NCBI GenBank assembly: GCA_963849885.1
Contig: CAWKIV010000023.1
Location: 124,001 to 188,000 of the forward strand
Source of the DNA: CADCTP01 sp963849885
GTDB taxonomy: Bacteria; Actinomycetota; Actinomycetes; Mycobacteriales; CADCTP01
Length of the DNA stretch: 64,000 nucleotides
Direction of reading: 5' to 3'
This document shows, piece by piece, positions 37,297 through 45,505 of the stretch (position 1 is its first letter; every line of letters begins with the position of its first letter). A model generated the notes under the pieces. It was not told the origin of the DNA and ran no database searches. It saw only the letters and a list, made by a program, of their open reading frames with translations. The translations under genes and the position numbers were made by a program.

Positions 37297-38664
37297 TCAG
37301 CCGAGGAAACGGTCGAGCAGGGCGGCGCGGCGGGCCGGCCGCCCGGTGCGGGCCTCGGCCGCGTCGGCGGAGGCGGCCAGCCGGCGGACCGCGGTGGCGC
37401 CGAGCCAGCGCAGCGGCTCCGGCTCCCACCGCCGGGACCGGTGCCCGACCCAGGGCAGCCGGGTCAGCCGGGTGTCCCGGCGCCGGATCAGGTCGGCCAG
37501 CGTCCGGCCGGCCAGGTTGGACGTGCCGACCCCGTCGCCGGCGTAGCCCCCGGCCCAGGCCAGCCCGGTCCCCCGGTCCAGCCCCACGGACGGGAACCAG
37601 TCCCGCGGCGCGGCCAGCGGCCCACCCCACCGGTGCGTGACCGGCACCTCGGCGACCGCCGGCAGCAACGTCCGCAGCGCCCGCTCCAGCGCGCCGAAGA
37701 CCCGCTCGTCCCGGTCGTACGCGGGGTCGGTGCGGGAGCCCGGGTGGTACGGCGCGCCCCGGCCGCCGAAGGCGATCCGCCCGTCCGCGGTGCGCTGCGC
37801 GTACACCAGCAGGTGCCGCCCGTCGGTGACCGTCTCGGCGCCGTCCCAGCCGACCGCGGCCCAGGTCGCCGCCGGCAGCGGCGCGGTGGCCACGATGAGC
37901 GAGTAGATCGGCAGCACGGCTCGCCGCAGCCCCGGCAGCCCGGGCGTGTACGCCTCGGTGGCCCGGACCACGACCCCGGCCCGGACGGTGCCCCGGTCGG
38001 TCTCCACCGCGCCGGGCCGGATCGCCGTCGCCGCGGTCCGCTCGGCGATCCGCACCCCGCGGGCCTCCACGGCCCGGGCCAGCCCGCGGACCAGCGCGGC
38101 CGGCTGCACCCGGGCGCAGTGCGGGGTGTACGCGGCGCCGAGCACGCCGGCCGCGGCCACCCGCTCGGCCACCTCGGCCGGGGCCAGCCAGCGGGTGTCG
38201 GCCAGCCCCCAGGCGTGGTCGTCCTCGACGTGCCCGCGCAGCCGGGCGACGTGCGCGGGCGAGGTGGCCAGCGCGAGCGTGCCGCCCTTGCGGTAGCCGC
38301 AGTCGATGCCCTCGGCCGCGGCGACCCGGCCGACCTCGTCCACCGTCTCGACCATCGCCGCCTGCAGGTCGAGCGCGGCGGCCCGGCCGGCGGCCCGGGC
38401 CACCGTCTCCCGGGAGGCGGCGAAGAGCGCCGAGCACCAGCCGCCGTTGCGCCCGGAGGCGCCGAAGCCGGCGATCTCCCGTTCCAGCACCGCGATCCGC
38501 AGCGCCGGCTCGGCCGCCGCGAGGTAGTACGCCGTCCACAGCCCGGTGTAGCCGGCCCCCACGATCGCGACGTCCACCTCGGTGTCACCGGCCAGCGCCG
38601 GCCGCGGCCGGAGCTCCTCCCCGCAGGTGTCGTGCCACAGGCTCAACCCCGCGTACCGGCTCAC
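37297..38664 (-). CDS. FAD-dependent amine oxidoreductase (PuuB-like)
   Basis: A 455-residue DAO-family flavoprotein. The N-terminus shows LSLWHDTCGEELRPRPALAG, typical of gamma-glutamylputrescine oxidase-like enzymes, then the FAD Rossmann motif VDVAIVGAGYTGLWTAYYLA and GFGASGRNGGWCSALF. Substrate-domain segments RVQPAALVRGLARAVEARGV and HRWGGPLAAPRDWFPSVGLD follow, and the C-terminal FAD loop GGYAGDGVGTSNLAGRTLAD. With agmatinase, GabT and PotABCD nearby it probably oxidises a polyamine or its glutamyl derivative; no glutamylpolyamine synthetase (PuuA) lies in the window, so the exact substrate is open. Confidence 0.85.
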   Translation of the reverse strand: MSRYAGLSLWHDTCGEELRPRPALAGDTEVDVAIVGAGYTGLWTAYYLAAAEPALRIAVLEREIAGFGASGRNGGWCSALFAASRETVARAAGRAAALDLQAAMVETVDEVGRVAAAEGIDCGYRKGGTLALATSPAHVARLRGHVEDDHAWGLADTRWLAPAEVAERVAAAGVLGAAYTPHCARVQPAALVRGLARAVEARGVRIAERTAATAIRPGAVETDRGTVRAGVVVRATEAYTPGLPGLRRAVLPIYSLIVATAPLPAATWAAVGWDGAETVTDGRHLLVYAQRTADGRIAFGGRGAPYHPGSRTDPAYDRDERVFGALERALRTLLPAVAEVPVTHRWGGPLAAPRDWFPSVGLDRGTGLAWAGGYAGDGVGTSNLAGRTLADLIRRRDTRLTRLPWVGHRSRRWEPEPLRWLGATAVRRLAASADAAEARTGRPARRAALLDRFLG

Positions 38665-38739
38665 CGGCCGAGGCTAGCTCCGCGGCCGGTCCCAGCCGGT
38701 GTGCCGGGCCAGCATGGTCAACCTCCGGCCCGCGGGCCG

Positions 38740-38838
38740 TCAGGGCAGCGCGGGGCTGAGGCGGGTGCGCAGCCGGGTGCCGGCCCAGGCGACGGCGAGC
38801 GCGACGAGGACGATCACCCGGTCCCTGGTCGAGCCCAT
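38740..38838 (-). CDS. Small single-span membrane protein (32 aa)
   Basis: A 32-residue reading frame starting at an ATG at 38838 with a strong GAGGGGGCGAC ribosome site at proper spacing. The protein is MGSTRDRVIVLVALAVAWAG followed by a basic tail TRLRTRLSPALP. It has one hydrophobic segment (about residues 8-20) and positive charges on both sides. It lies upstream of the PuuB-like gene on the same strand (75 bases before its start) and divergent from the agmatinase gene. I know no family for it. The ribosome site and composition argue for real translation, but conservation cannot be judged here. Confidence 0.5.
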   Translation of the reverse strand: MGSTRDRVIVLVALAVAWAGTRLRTRLSPALP

Positions 38839-38911
38839 GTCGCCCCCTCGCTCCGCCCGCATGGTGGCACGCTGGGTCCGCGGGCGCGGGTCGACGGGCG
38901 GGAGGCGCTCA

Positions 38912-39874
38912 ATGGCCAGGTACGGCGCGATGTTCGGCCCGGACGTCACCTTCCTCGGGGTGCCGCCGTGCGACCTGGGCGACCCCGGTTCGTACGCGGG
39001 CGCGGACGCCGTGATCGTCGGCGCGCCGTTCGACGGCGGCACCTCGCACCGGCCCGGCGCCCGCTTCGGCCCGCAGGCGATCCGCGGCACCGACTACCTC
39101 CCGCACGACGGCTCCCGCCCGCACCTGGCGCTGCGGGTCGACCCGCTGCGCGAGCTGCGGGTCCTCGACGCCGGCGACGTGGAGATGCCGCCGGGCAACA
39201 TCGAGCGGTCGCTCGGCGCGCTCCGGCGGGCGGTCTCCGCGGTGGCCGGCGCCGGCGCGGTGCCGGTGGTGCTCGGCGGCGACCACTCGATCGCGCTGCC
39301 GGACGTGCAGGGCGTGGCCGAGCACGTCGGCTGGGGCCGGGTGTCGGTGGTGCACTTCGACGCGCACGCCGACACCGGCGACGTGGCGTTCGGCTCGCTG
39401 TACGGGCACGGCCAGCCGATGCGCCGGCTGGTGGAGTCCGGCGCGGTCCGCGGCGACCGCTTCCTCCAGGTCGGGCTGCGCGGCTACTGGCCCGGGCCGG
39501 AGACGCTGGCCTGGATGGCCGAGCAGGGCTTCCGGTCGTACGAGATGACCGAGGTGGTCGCCCGCGGGCTGGACGAGTGCCTGACCGAGGCGTTCGCCAT
39601 CGCCACCGACGGCTGCGCCGGCGTCTTCCTGTCCGTCGACGTCGACGTGGTCGACCCGGGCATGGCCCCGGGCACCGGCACCCCGGAGCCGGGCGGGCTG
39701 ACCTCCCGGCAGCTGCTGGACGCGGTCCGCCGGTGCGCGCTGGAGCTGCCGCTGGTCGGCGTGGACGTGGTCGAGGTCTCCCCCGCGTACGACTCCGCCG
39801 AGGTCACCGCGTTCCTGGCCAACCGGGTGGTGCTGGAGGCGCTTTCCGGGATCTGCGCCCGGCGGCGGGGCTGA
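38912..39874 (+). CDS. speB: Agmatinase (ureohydrolase family)
   Basis: A 320-residue binuclear-manganese ureohydrolase, expected to hydrolyse agmatine to putrescine and urea. All metal motifs are present: VVLGGDHSIALP (His125), VVHFDAHADTGD (Asp150, His152, Asp154) and FLSVDVDVVDPGMAPGTGTPE. GAPFDGGTSHRPGARFGPQA near the N-terminus is family-typical. The ATG at 38912 was chosen for its GGGAGGCG ribosome site. Related guanidinobutyrase or proclavaminate amidinohydrolase-like activities are possible, but the polyamine context favours agmatinase. It is divergent from the small membrane protein and the PuuB-like gene. Confidence 0.9.
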   Translation: MARYGAMFGPDVTFLGVPPCDLGDPGSYAGADAVIVGAPFDGGTSHRPGARFGPQAIRGTDYLPHDGSRPHLALRVDPLRELRVLDAGDVEMPPGNIERSLGALRRAVSAVAGAGAVPVVLGGDHSIALPDVQGVAEHVGWGRVSVVHFDAHADTGDVAFGSLYGHGQPMRRLVESGAVRGDRFLQVGLRGYWPGPETLAWMAEQGFRSYEMTEVVARGLDECLTEAFAIATDGCAGVFLSVDVDVVDPGMAPGTGTPEPGGLTSRQLLDAVRRCALELPLVGVDVVEVSPAYDSAEVTAFLANRVVLEALSGICARRRG

Positions 39875-39920
39875 CCGGCCGGGTCGGGCGCCTTACCGCC
39901 CGACCCGGCCGGTCGGTCCG

Positions 39921-40718
39921 TCAGCGCCGTGCCCGTGCCCGGCCGAGCGGGCCGAGGGCGAGCGCGAACCCGGCCAGCAGCAGCGCCAGGCCGAAGCCGG
40001 CGATGGGGAGGGCCGCCGACGAGCCGGTCTCCGCCAGGCGCGGCGGCACCGGCGGCACCGGGGGCTGCTCATCCGGGCCGGCGCCGGGGACGGTCGGCGG
40101 CGGCGTCACGACCCCGGGCGGGGTGGTCGTCTCCGTCGGGCTGGTCGGCGACTCGCTCGGGGTCACCGGCGGAGTCGTCGGGGTGACCGGCGGAGTCGTC
40201 GGCGTCACGGTCGGGGTGACCGGCGGAGTCGTCGGCGTGACCGGCGGAGTCGTCGGCGTCACCGTCGGCGTTACCGGCGGAGTCGTCGGCGTCACCGGCG
40301 GAGTCGTCGGCGAGGTCGTCGAGGTGATCCCGCAGGCGAACCAGTGGCTGACCTGCGCGGGCTTGCCGCTGTCGACCAGCGGGGAGTGCAGGTCCGTGCG
40401 GATGTCCCCGACGTAGACGTTGTACGCGGGCCCGCCCTTCACCACGACGCCGGTCAGCGTCGTCCCCGCGGGGACACCCGTGATCGTGATGTACGTGCCC
40501 GAGGCGTCAATGGTGTAGCTCACCGCGACGGCGGTTCCGGCCAGGCCGGCGCCGGCGCAGTCCCCCATCTTGATGTTGCCGGCGTACGCGACGGCCCGGG
40601 CGTCGCCGGAGACCGGAGCGTCCGTGGACGTGGCACCGGCCGGGGCCACCGCGAGGACGAGCGACCCGAGAGCGGTCGCGGTGGACAAGGACAGCAGTGC
40701 GGTACGGAGTCGAGACAC
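39921..40718 (-). CDS. LAETG-anchored surface protein with TTPPVTP repeats
   Basis: A 265-residue exported protein. The signal peptide (ALLSLSTATALGSLVLAVAP, cleavage near AGA) is followed by a small domain of about 100 residues (VAVSYTIDASGTYITITGVP, YNVYVGDIRTDLHSP) with two Cys (GDCAGAG, WFACGIT) that may form a disulphide. A Pro/Thr stalk of repeated TTPPVTP comes next. The C-terminal sorting signal is LAETG, a hydrophobic helix (ALPIAGFGLALLLAGFALAL) and the basic tail RARARR. LAxTG is the recognition motif of class E sortases of high-GC Gram-positives. No sortase gene is nearby. Function of the N-terminal domain is unknown. Confidence 0.88.
   Translation of the reverse strand: MSRLRTALLSLSTATALGSLVLAVAPAGATSTDAPVSGDARAVAYAGNIKMGDCAGAGLAGTAVAVSYTIDASGTYITITGVPAGTTLTGVVVKGGPAYNVYVGDIRTDLHSPLVDSGKPAQVSHWFACGITSTTSPTTPPVTPTTPPVTPTVTPTTPPVTPTTPPVTPTVTPTTPPVTPTTPPVTPSESPTSPTETTTPPGVVTPPPTVPGAGPDEQPPVPPVPPRLAETGSSAALPIAGFGLALLLAGFALALGPLGRARARR
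40130..40320. repeat. Tandem repeats encoding the TTPPVTP stalk
   Basis: Units of about 21-24 bp with the core ACCGGCGGAGTCGTCGG recur seven to eight times. They encode the Thr/Pro stalk of the LAETG protein. The units keep the frame, so stalk length could vary between strains. Confidence 0.85.
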
Positions 40719-40895
40719 CCGGACGAGACCCCCAGGAGAGAGACGGACGCGGGGCCGGTCTCACCCTGTGCTCCCCGAGGCCGCCCGCCGGAGTCCGGCG
40801 GAGGTGACCGATGACGGCCGCGGATCGACGCTCCCCTGCTGCTGGCGTCAAGAGGACGGCGGTCCCGCCGATTCATGACGCGGTTCCAGCACTGA

Positions 40896-42857
40896 TCAGC
40901 GGTCCCGGCGGAAGATCAGCACCAGCACGCGCAGCACCAGGACCGCGCTGATCACCAGCAGGAAGTAGCCGAGCAGCTGGTAGAGGGTCACCGTCGGGCT
41001 GACCTCGGGGCCGCCGGCGGTGCCGAGCAGCAGCACCGCCATCAGCCCGGCGGTGGCCCCGAGCACGGTCAGCAGCAGCTGCTGGACCAGCCCGGTGGCG
41101 TACGCGCGGTCCCGCTCGTCGGCGAACAGCCGCACGTTCACGGTCAGCCGGCCGGCCTCCACCGCGCCGGCGATCCGGTCCACCCGGCGCGGCAGCCGGC
41201 GCAGCATCGGCAGCAGCGTGACCAGCTCGTCGGTGGCCAGCTGGCGCGGCGAGGCGGACCGCAGCTGCTCGCCGAGCTGCCCGGCGGCGAACCGCCGGGC
41301 CCCGGCGACCAGGTCGAAGCCGGGCGCCAGCTGGGTCAGCGTGCCCTCCCCGGTGGCCAGCGCCCGGAACACCGCGGCCACCTCCGGCGGCACCGCCAGC
41401 CCGAAGCCGGCGACCACCCGGACCAGGTCGGCGACCAGCCGCAGCCCGGCGGACCCGCCGGGGCCGAGGTGCCGGGCCAGCACCACGCCGACCGCCCGCT
41501 CCAGCCGCGGCTGGTCGATCTCGTCCGGGCGCGGCACCACCTCCAGCAGCGCGTCGCTGACCGCCACCGGGTCGGCCCGGTCGATCGCCAGCAGCAGCTG
41601 CCGCAGCGCGGCCCGCAGCGTGACGTCGAGCCGGCCGACCGAGCCGAAGTCGAGCAGCGCCAGCCCGCCGTCGGCGAGCAGCAGCACGTTGCCCGGGTGC
41701 GGGTCGGCGTGGAAGACCCCGTCCAGCATCACCTGCCGCAGCAGCGCGTCCAGCAGCGTGCCGGCCAGCGCCTGCCGGTCCAGCCCGCGCTCGGCGATCA
41801 GCGGGCCGGCCGCGGCCAGCGGCACCCCGTCCAGCCGCTCCATCACCAGCAGCCGCTCGGTGCACAGCGCCCGGTGCGGCCGCGGGATCCGGACGCCGTC
41901 CCGGCCGGCGCCGGCCGTGGCCACCGCGGCCATGTTGGCCGCCTCCACCCGGAAGTCCAGCTCCTCCCGCAGCGCCACCGCGAAGCCGCCGGCCAGCTCG
42001 CGCACCCCCATCGACCGGCCCCAGGACGTGCTCACGGCCAGCGTCCGGGCCAGCCGGTGCACGATGTCGAGGTCCCGCTCGACCACCGGCCGCAGGCCCG
42101 GCCGCTGCACCTTGAGCACCACCTGCTCGCCGGTCACCAGCCGGGCGGCGTGCACCTGGGCGACCGACGCGGCGGCCAGCGGCTCCGGCTCGACCGCGGC
42201 GAAGACCTCGCCGACCGGCCGGCCGAGCTCGGCCGCGAGCACCGCCTCCACCGCCGGCCACGGCGCCGGCGCGGCCTGGTCCTGCAGCCGGCCCAGCTCG
42301 GCCACGAACTCCGCCGGCAGCAGGTCGCGCCGGGTGGACAGCAGCTGGCCGAGCTTGACGAAGGTGACGCCGCCCTCCTCCAGCGCGGCGGTCAGCGACC
42401 GGGCCAGCGCGGCCCGGCGGACCGGGTCGGCGCGGCCGCGCCACCGCCCGCGCAGCGCCCGGCCGAGCCCGTGCCGGGCGGCGATGCGGGCGATCTCGCC
42501 GTACCGGCGGGTCCGGTGCGCCTGCCGCCGGGCGATCCGCGGCCACTCGTACGGCGGCGGCACCGAGCCGGAGGGCACCAGCACCTCGGCGACCACGAGG
42601 AAGACCATCGCGGCCACCAGCGCCAGCGCGATCGCCAGGGCCAGGAACCAGAACGCGGTGAGCCCCGAGTCCTCCGTCGGCGCCTCGTCGACCAGCACGC
42701 CGAACAGCGGGCCGGACAGCAGGAACGCCAGCACGCCGGCGAGCAGCGTGCGGACCAGGCCGAACCGGATGCCGATCAGCCGCCGGGTGACCGCGGCCAG
42801 CAGCAGGACCGTGAGCAGGGTGAAGAACGCGACGAGGGCGTACGTGAGCAGGTCCAC
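40896..42857 (-). CDS. ABC1/UbiB-family atypical kinase, membrane-bound
   Basis: A 653-residue protein. Two or three N-terminal transmembrane helices (LVAFFTLLTVLLLAAV, LAFLLSGPLFGVLV, ALAIALALVAAMVFLVVAEV) precede the ABC1 kinase domain. That domain has the KxGQ motif in VTFVKLGQLLSTR, the Ala-rich loop PLAAASVAQVHAARL, Lys in QVVLKVQRPG, DPHPGNV (FHADPHPGNVLLL) and DFG (LLDFGSVGRLD). Two more helices lie at the C-terminus (LLLTVLGATAGLMAVLLLG, LLGYFLLVISAVLVLRVLVL). UbiB/ADCK relatives bind ATP and support isoprenoid-lipid (quinone) metabolism; the specific role here is unknown. It stands alone between two hairpin-bounded gaps. Confidence 0.92.
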   Translation of the reverse strand: MDLLTYALVAFFTLLTVLLLAAVTRRLIGIRFGLVRTLLAGVLAFLLSGPLFGVLVDEAPTEDSGLTAFWFLALAIALALVAAMVFLVVAEVLVPSGSVPPPYEWPRIARRQAHRTRRYGEIARIAARHGLGRALRGRWRGRADPVRRAALARSLTAALEEGGVTFVKLGQLLSTRRDLLPAEFVAELGRLQDQAAPAPWPAVEAVLAAELGRPVGEVFAAVEPEPLAAASVAQVHAARLVTGEQVVLKVQRPGLRPVVERDLDIVHRLARTLAVSTSWGRSMGVRELAGGFAVALREELDFRVEAANMAAVATAGAGRDGVRIPRPHRALCTERLLVMERLDGVPLAAAGPLIAERGLDRQALAGTLLDALLRQVMLDGVFHADPHPGNVLLLADGGLALLDFGSVGRLDVTLRAALRQLLLAIDRADPVAVSDALLEVVPRPDEIDQPRLERAVGVVLARHLGPGGSAGLRLVADLVRVVAGFGLAVPPEVAAVFRALATGEGTLTQLAPGFDLVAGARRFAAGQLGEQLRSASPRQLATDELVTLLPMLRRLPRRVDRIAGAVEAGRLTVNVRLFADERDRAYATGLVQQLLLTVLGATAGLMAVLLLGTAGGPEVSPTVTLYQLLGYFLLVISAVLVLRVLVLIFRRDR

Positions 42858-42888
42858 GGGTCCATCACCCTAGGCCGTGACGGCGACC

Positions 42889-42923
42889 GGCCCCGCCCGC
42901 GGACTCGGGCCGCGGGCGGGGCC
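42889..42923 (-). terminator. Strong 14-bp hairpin downstream of the aminotransferase gene
   Basis: GGCCCCGCCCGCGG (42889-42902) and CCGCGGGCGGGGCC (42910-42923) form a perfect stem with a 7-base loop. A second hairpin with a 2-base bulge (arms GCTCTCTCCGC / GCGGAGAGC) lies at about 42935-42977. Together they occupy the 231-bp gap between the aminotransferase stop and the UbiB-like start, and probably terminate the former. Confidence 0.65.
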
Positions 42924-43088
42924 GGCCGGTCCCCGCTCTCTCCGCTCGTCCCCCTCACGACCAGCGCGGAGAGCGGGCCGACCACGCTCCCCCCAAGCCC
43001 GTGCTCGACACACTGCGTTCGCCTGGGGTCGCGGATCCGGTTGTCACCCGTCCGAGTGATGTTGCGACGGCAAGAACGGCCCGGCGCC

Positions 43089-44372
43089 TCAGAGGGCGGC
43101 GAGGGACTCGCGCAGGATGCCGAGGCCCTCGTCGGTCTCCGCCTCGGTGAGGGTGAGCGGCGGCGCCATCCGCAGCACGTTGCCGAACCGGCCGCCCTTG
43201 CCGACCAGCAGCCCGCGGGCGCGGGTCTCCTCCATCAGCTTCGCCGCCGCCTTCGGGTCCGGGGTGTCCCCGCCCGGCACGACCAGCTCCAGCGCGGCCA
43301 TCAGCCCCTTGCCGCGGACGTCGCCGACCGCGTCGTGCTCGGCGCCGAGGTCGCGCAGCCCGGTCAGCAGCCGGCTGCCCACCTTGAGCGCGTTGGCCTG
43401 CAGGTCGTGCGCCAGCACGTAGTCCAGGGTGGCCTTCGCGCCGGCGGTGGCCAGCGGGTTGCCGCCGAAGGTGGAGATCGAGTTGGCCGGCAGGTTGTCC
43501 ATCAGCTCGCCGCGGGCGACCACGCCGCCGATGGCCAGCCCGTTACCGACGCCCTTGGCGAAGGTCATGATGTCCGGGGTCACCCCGTGCGCGCCGATCC
43601 CCCAGAAGTGCTCCCCGGTCCGCCCCCAGCCGGTCTGCACCTCGTCCGAGACGAGCAGGATGCCGTACTCGTCGAGGACCTCCTTCATGGCCCCGAAGAA
43701 CCCGTCCGGCGGCACCGCGAAGCCGCCGACGCCCTGGATCGGCTCGGCGATCAGGCAGGCCACGTCCCCGGCGGTGGTCGAGTCGATGACGTCGCGCAGG
43801 TCCCGCACGCAGGCCGCGATGTAGTCGGCGTCGGGCAGGTCGCGCCAGGGCGAGCGGTAGCGGTAGCCGCCGTAGACGTACGACACCTGGACCGGGGACA
43901 GCGCGGACGCCGACCAGCCGCGGATGCCGGTGATGCCCATCGCCGCGAACGAGCGGCCGTGGTAGCTGTTGCGGATCGCCAGCACCTGGGTGGACCGGCG
44001 GGCCTGGGTGGCCAGCAGCAGCGCCATCTCGTTGGCCTCGGTGCCGGAGGAGGTGAAGAAGACCTTCGCGTCCGGGATGCCGGACAGCTCGGCGATCTGC
44101 TCGGCCAGCTCCACCTGCTCGCGGATCAGGTAGAGCGTCGAGGTGTGCACCACCCCGCGGTCGAGCACCCGGTCCACCGCGGCCCGCACCTCCGGGATCT
44201 GGTAGCCGAGCATGTTGGTGAGGATGCCGGCGAAGAAGTCGAGGTAGTCCCGGCCGTCCGCGCCGGTGACCCGGCGCCCGGACCCGGACACGATCTCCAG
44301 CGGGTCGTCGTAGTAGAGGGTCAGCCAGGAGGGCAGGACCGCGCGGTGCCGGGCGAGCAGGTCGTCACTCAT
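43089..44372 (-). CDS. Class III (AGXT2-like) aminotransferase
   Basis: A 427-residue PLP enzyme. Features are DGRDYLDFFAGILTNMLGYQ, the phosphate site FFTSSGTEANEMALLLATQA, NSYHGRSFAAMGITGIRGWS, DEVQTGWGRTGEHFWG and PLP Lys273 in MTFAKGVGNGLAIGGVVARG, then ISTFGGNPLATAGA. It matches the alanine-glyoxylate/beta-aminoisobutyrate-pyruvate and polyamine aminotransferase branch rather than GabT. Substrates might be putrescine, beta-alanine or an alanine/glyoxylate pair; purine and polyamine genes on either side fit several of these. The ATG at 44372 has only a weak ribosome site. Confidence 0.88.
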   Translation of the reverse strand: MSDDLLARHRAVLPSWLTLYYDDPLEIVSGSGRRVTGADGRDYLDFFAGILTNMLGYQIPEVRAAVDRVLDRGVVHTSTLYLIREQVELAEQIAELSGIPDAKVFFTSSGTEANEMALLLATQARRSTQVLAIRNSYHGRSFAAMGITGIRGWSASALSPVQVSYVYGGYRYRSPWRDLPDADYIAACVRDLRDVIDSTTAGDVACLIAEPIQGVGGFAVPPDGFFGAMKEVLDEYGILLVSDEVQTGWGRTGEHFWGIGAHGVTPDIMTFAKGVGNGLAIGGVVARGELMDNLPANSISTFGGNPLATAGAKATLDYVLAHDLQANALKVGSRLLTGLRDLGAEHDAVGDVRGKGLMAALELVVPGGDTPDPKAAAKLMEETRARGLLVGKGGRFGNVLRMAPPLTLTEAETDEGLGILRESLAAL

Positions 44373-44455
44373 GCCGCCAGCGTGCCAGGAAGTGACCCCG
44401 CCGCACGAGACCCTGGGTCCCGTACGGCGGGGTCGGCCCGCGCGACAGTGGGGGG

Positions 44456-45394
44456 TCAGTCGCGCGGGCTGGCCTCCGGGCCGTTCCACGGGCCGTACAC
44501 CGACTTGGCGGTGGACGGTCCGAAGACGCCGGCCTCGCCCGGGGACGGGTAGTGCCGGACGTGCACGTCGGTCAGCCGGCGGCCGCCGCTGACGTTGCGG
44601 TACTGGTGCGTGGCGAACATCTGGTAGCGCTTGGCGGTGGTGATCCGGTAGTCCTTGCCGACCCACTGCCCGTCGCTGCGCCGGGAGCTGACCCGGATGT
44701 CGAGCTTGAAGCCCAGCGGCAGGTAGCGGCTGTCCACGAAGATGTAGTGCGAGGCGTAGACGTCGGAGCCGCAGGTCCACAGCTTCGACTCGACGCTGAC
44801 GTACCAGGTGCGGGTGCCCTCGCCCGGGATCCAGGCGCTGTTGCCGTCCCGCCGCGGCGCGGCGTAGCCGAAGAGCCGGCTGTTGGGGCCGCACCGGGTG
44901 CGGGCCGCCGAGCCGACGACCTCCAGCGCGCTGGGGCCCAGGTCCGGCCCGCGGGACAGCGTCCCGACCGCCCCGTTGGCGACGACGTGCACCTCGGCCA
45001 GGGTGAAGCCGGCGGCGTCGAAGACGTCCCGGTCGGTGATCCACCGCGCCTTGCCGCCGTCCATCAGGAAGACGGCGAAGCTGAGCCGGTCGCGCAGCAG
45101 GGTGCCGTCGGCCGGGGTGTTCGGCACCGAGGCGAGCCCGCCGGCCGGGACGACCACCACCCGGTCGAGCGTGTAGCCGAGGGCGTAGAACTCGTCCGCG
45201 TTCATCAGCGAGACCTTGGCCCCGCCGACCATCTGGAAGATCGCGAAGCTGTTCTCCTCCCGGACGGCGGTGCCGTCGGGCAGGGCCGCCGCGGCGGCCG
45301 CGCTCGCCGGCGCGGCGGTGAGCAGCGGCACCACGGCGGCGCCCAGGGCGAGCGCGCAGCTGACCAGCGCCGCGCCGAGCCTTCGTCGGGACAT
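44456..45394 (-). CDS. Secreted protein with two tandem beta-type repeats
   Basis: A 312-residue exported protein. The signal peptide (ALVSCALALGAAVVPLLTAA, cleavage after ASA) is clear. Residues about 38-150 hold two repeats of about 55 residues aligned as DGTAVREENSFAIFQMVGGA and DGTLLRDRLSFAVFLMDGGK, each continuing with a VVVVPAGG / VHVVANGA segment. Such repeats occur in several actinobacterial secreted proteins of unknown role. The C-terminal half (GTRTWYVSVESKLWTCGSDV, KDYRITTAKRYQMFATHQYR) is beta-rich with two Cys. I do not recognise an enzyme. It stands alone between the aminotransferase and the STAND regulator. Confidence 0.75.
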   Translation of the reverse strand: MSRRRLGAALVSCALALGAAVVPLLTAAPASAAAAAALPDGTAVREENSFAIFQMVGGAKVSLMNADEFYALGYTLDRVVVVPAGGLASVPNTPADGTLLRDRLSFAVFLMDGGKARWITDRDVFDAAGFTLAEVHVVANGAVGTLSRGPDLGPSALEVVGSAARTRCGPNSRLFGYAAPRRDGNSAWIPGEGTRTWYVSVESKLWTCGSDVYASHYIFVDSRYLPLGFKLDIRVSSRRSDGQWVGKDYRITTAKRYQMFATHQYRNVSGGRRLTDVHVRHYPSPGEAGVFGPSTAKSVYGPWNGPEASPRD

Positions 45395-45505
45395 GCGGTG
45401 TCCTCTCGTCCAGCGGGTCCGGACCTGTCCGGATCCCGCCCAGCACAGCGGGGACGACCGGTGTCCGGCAGGGGCGCGGACAGTCCCGGACGAAGTCGGC
45501 CGGCG

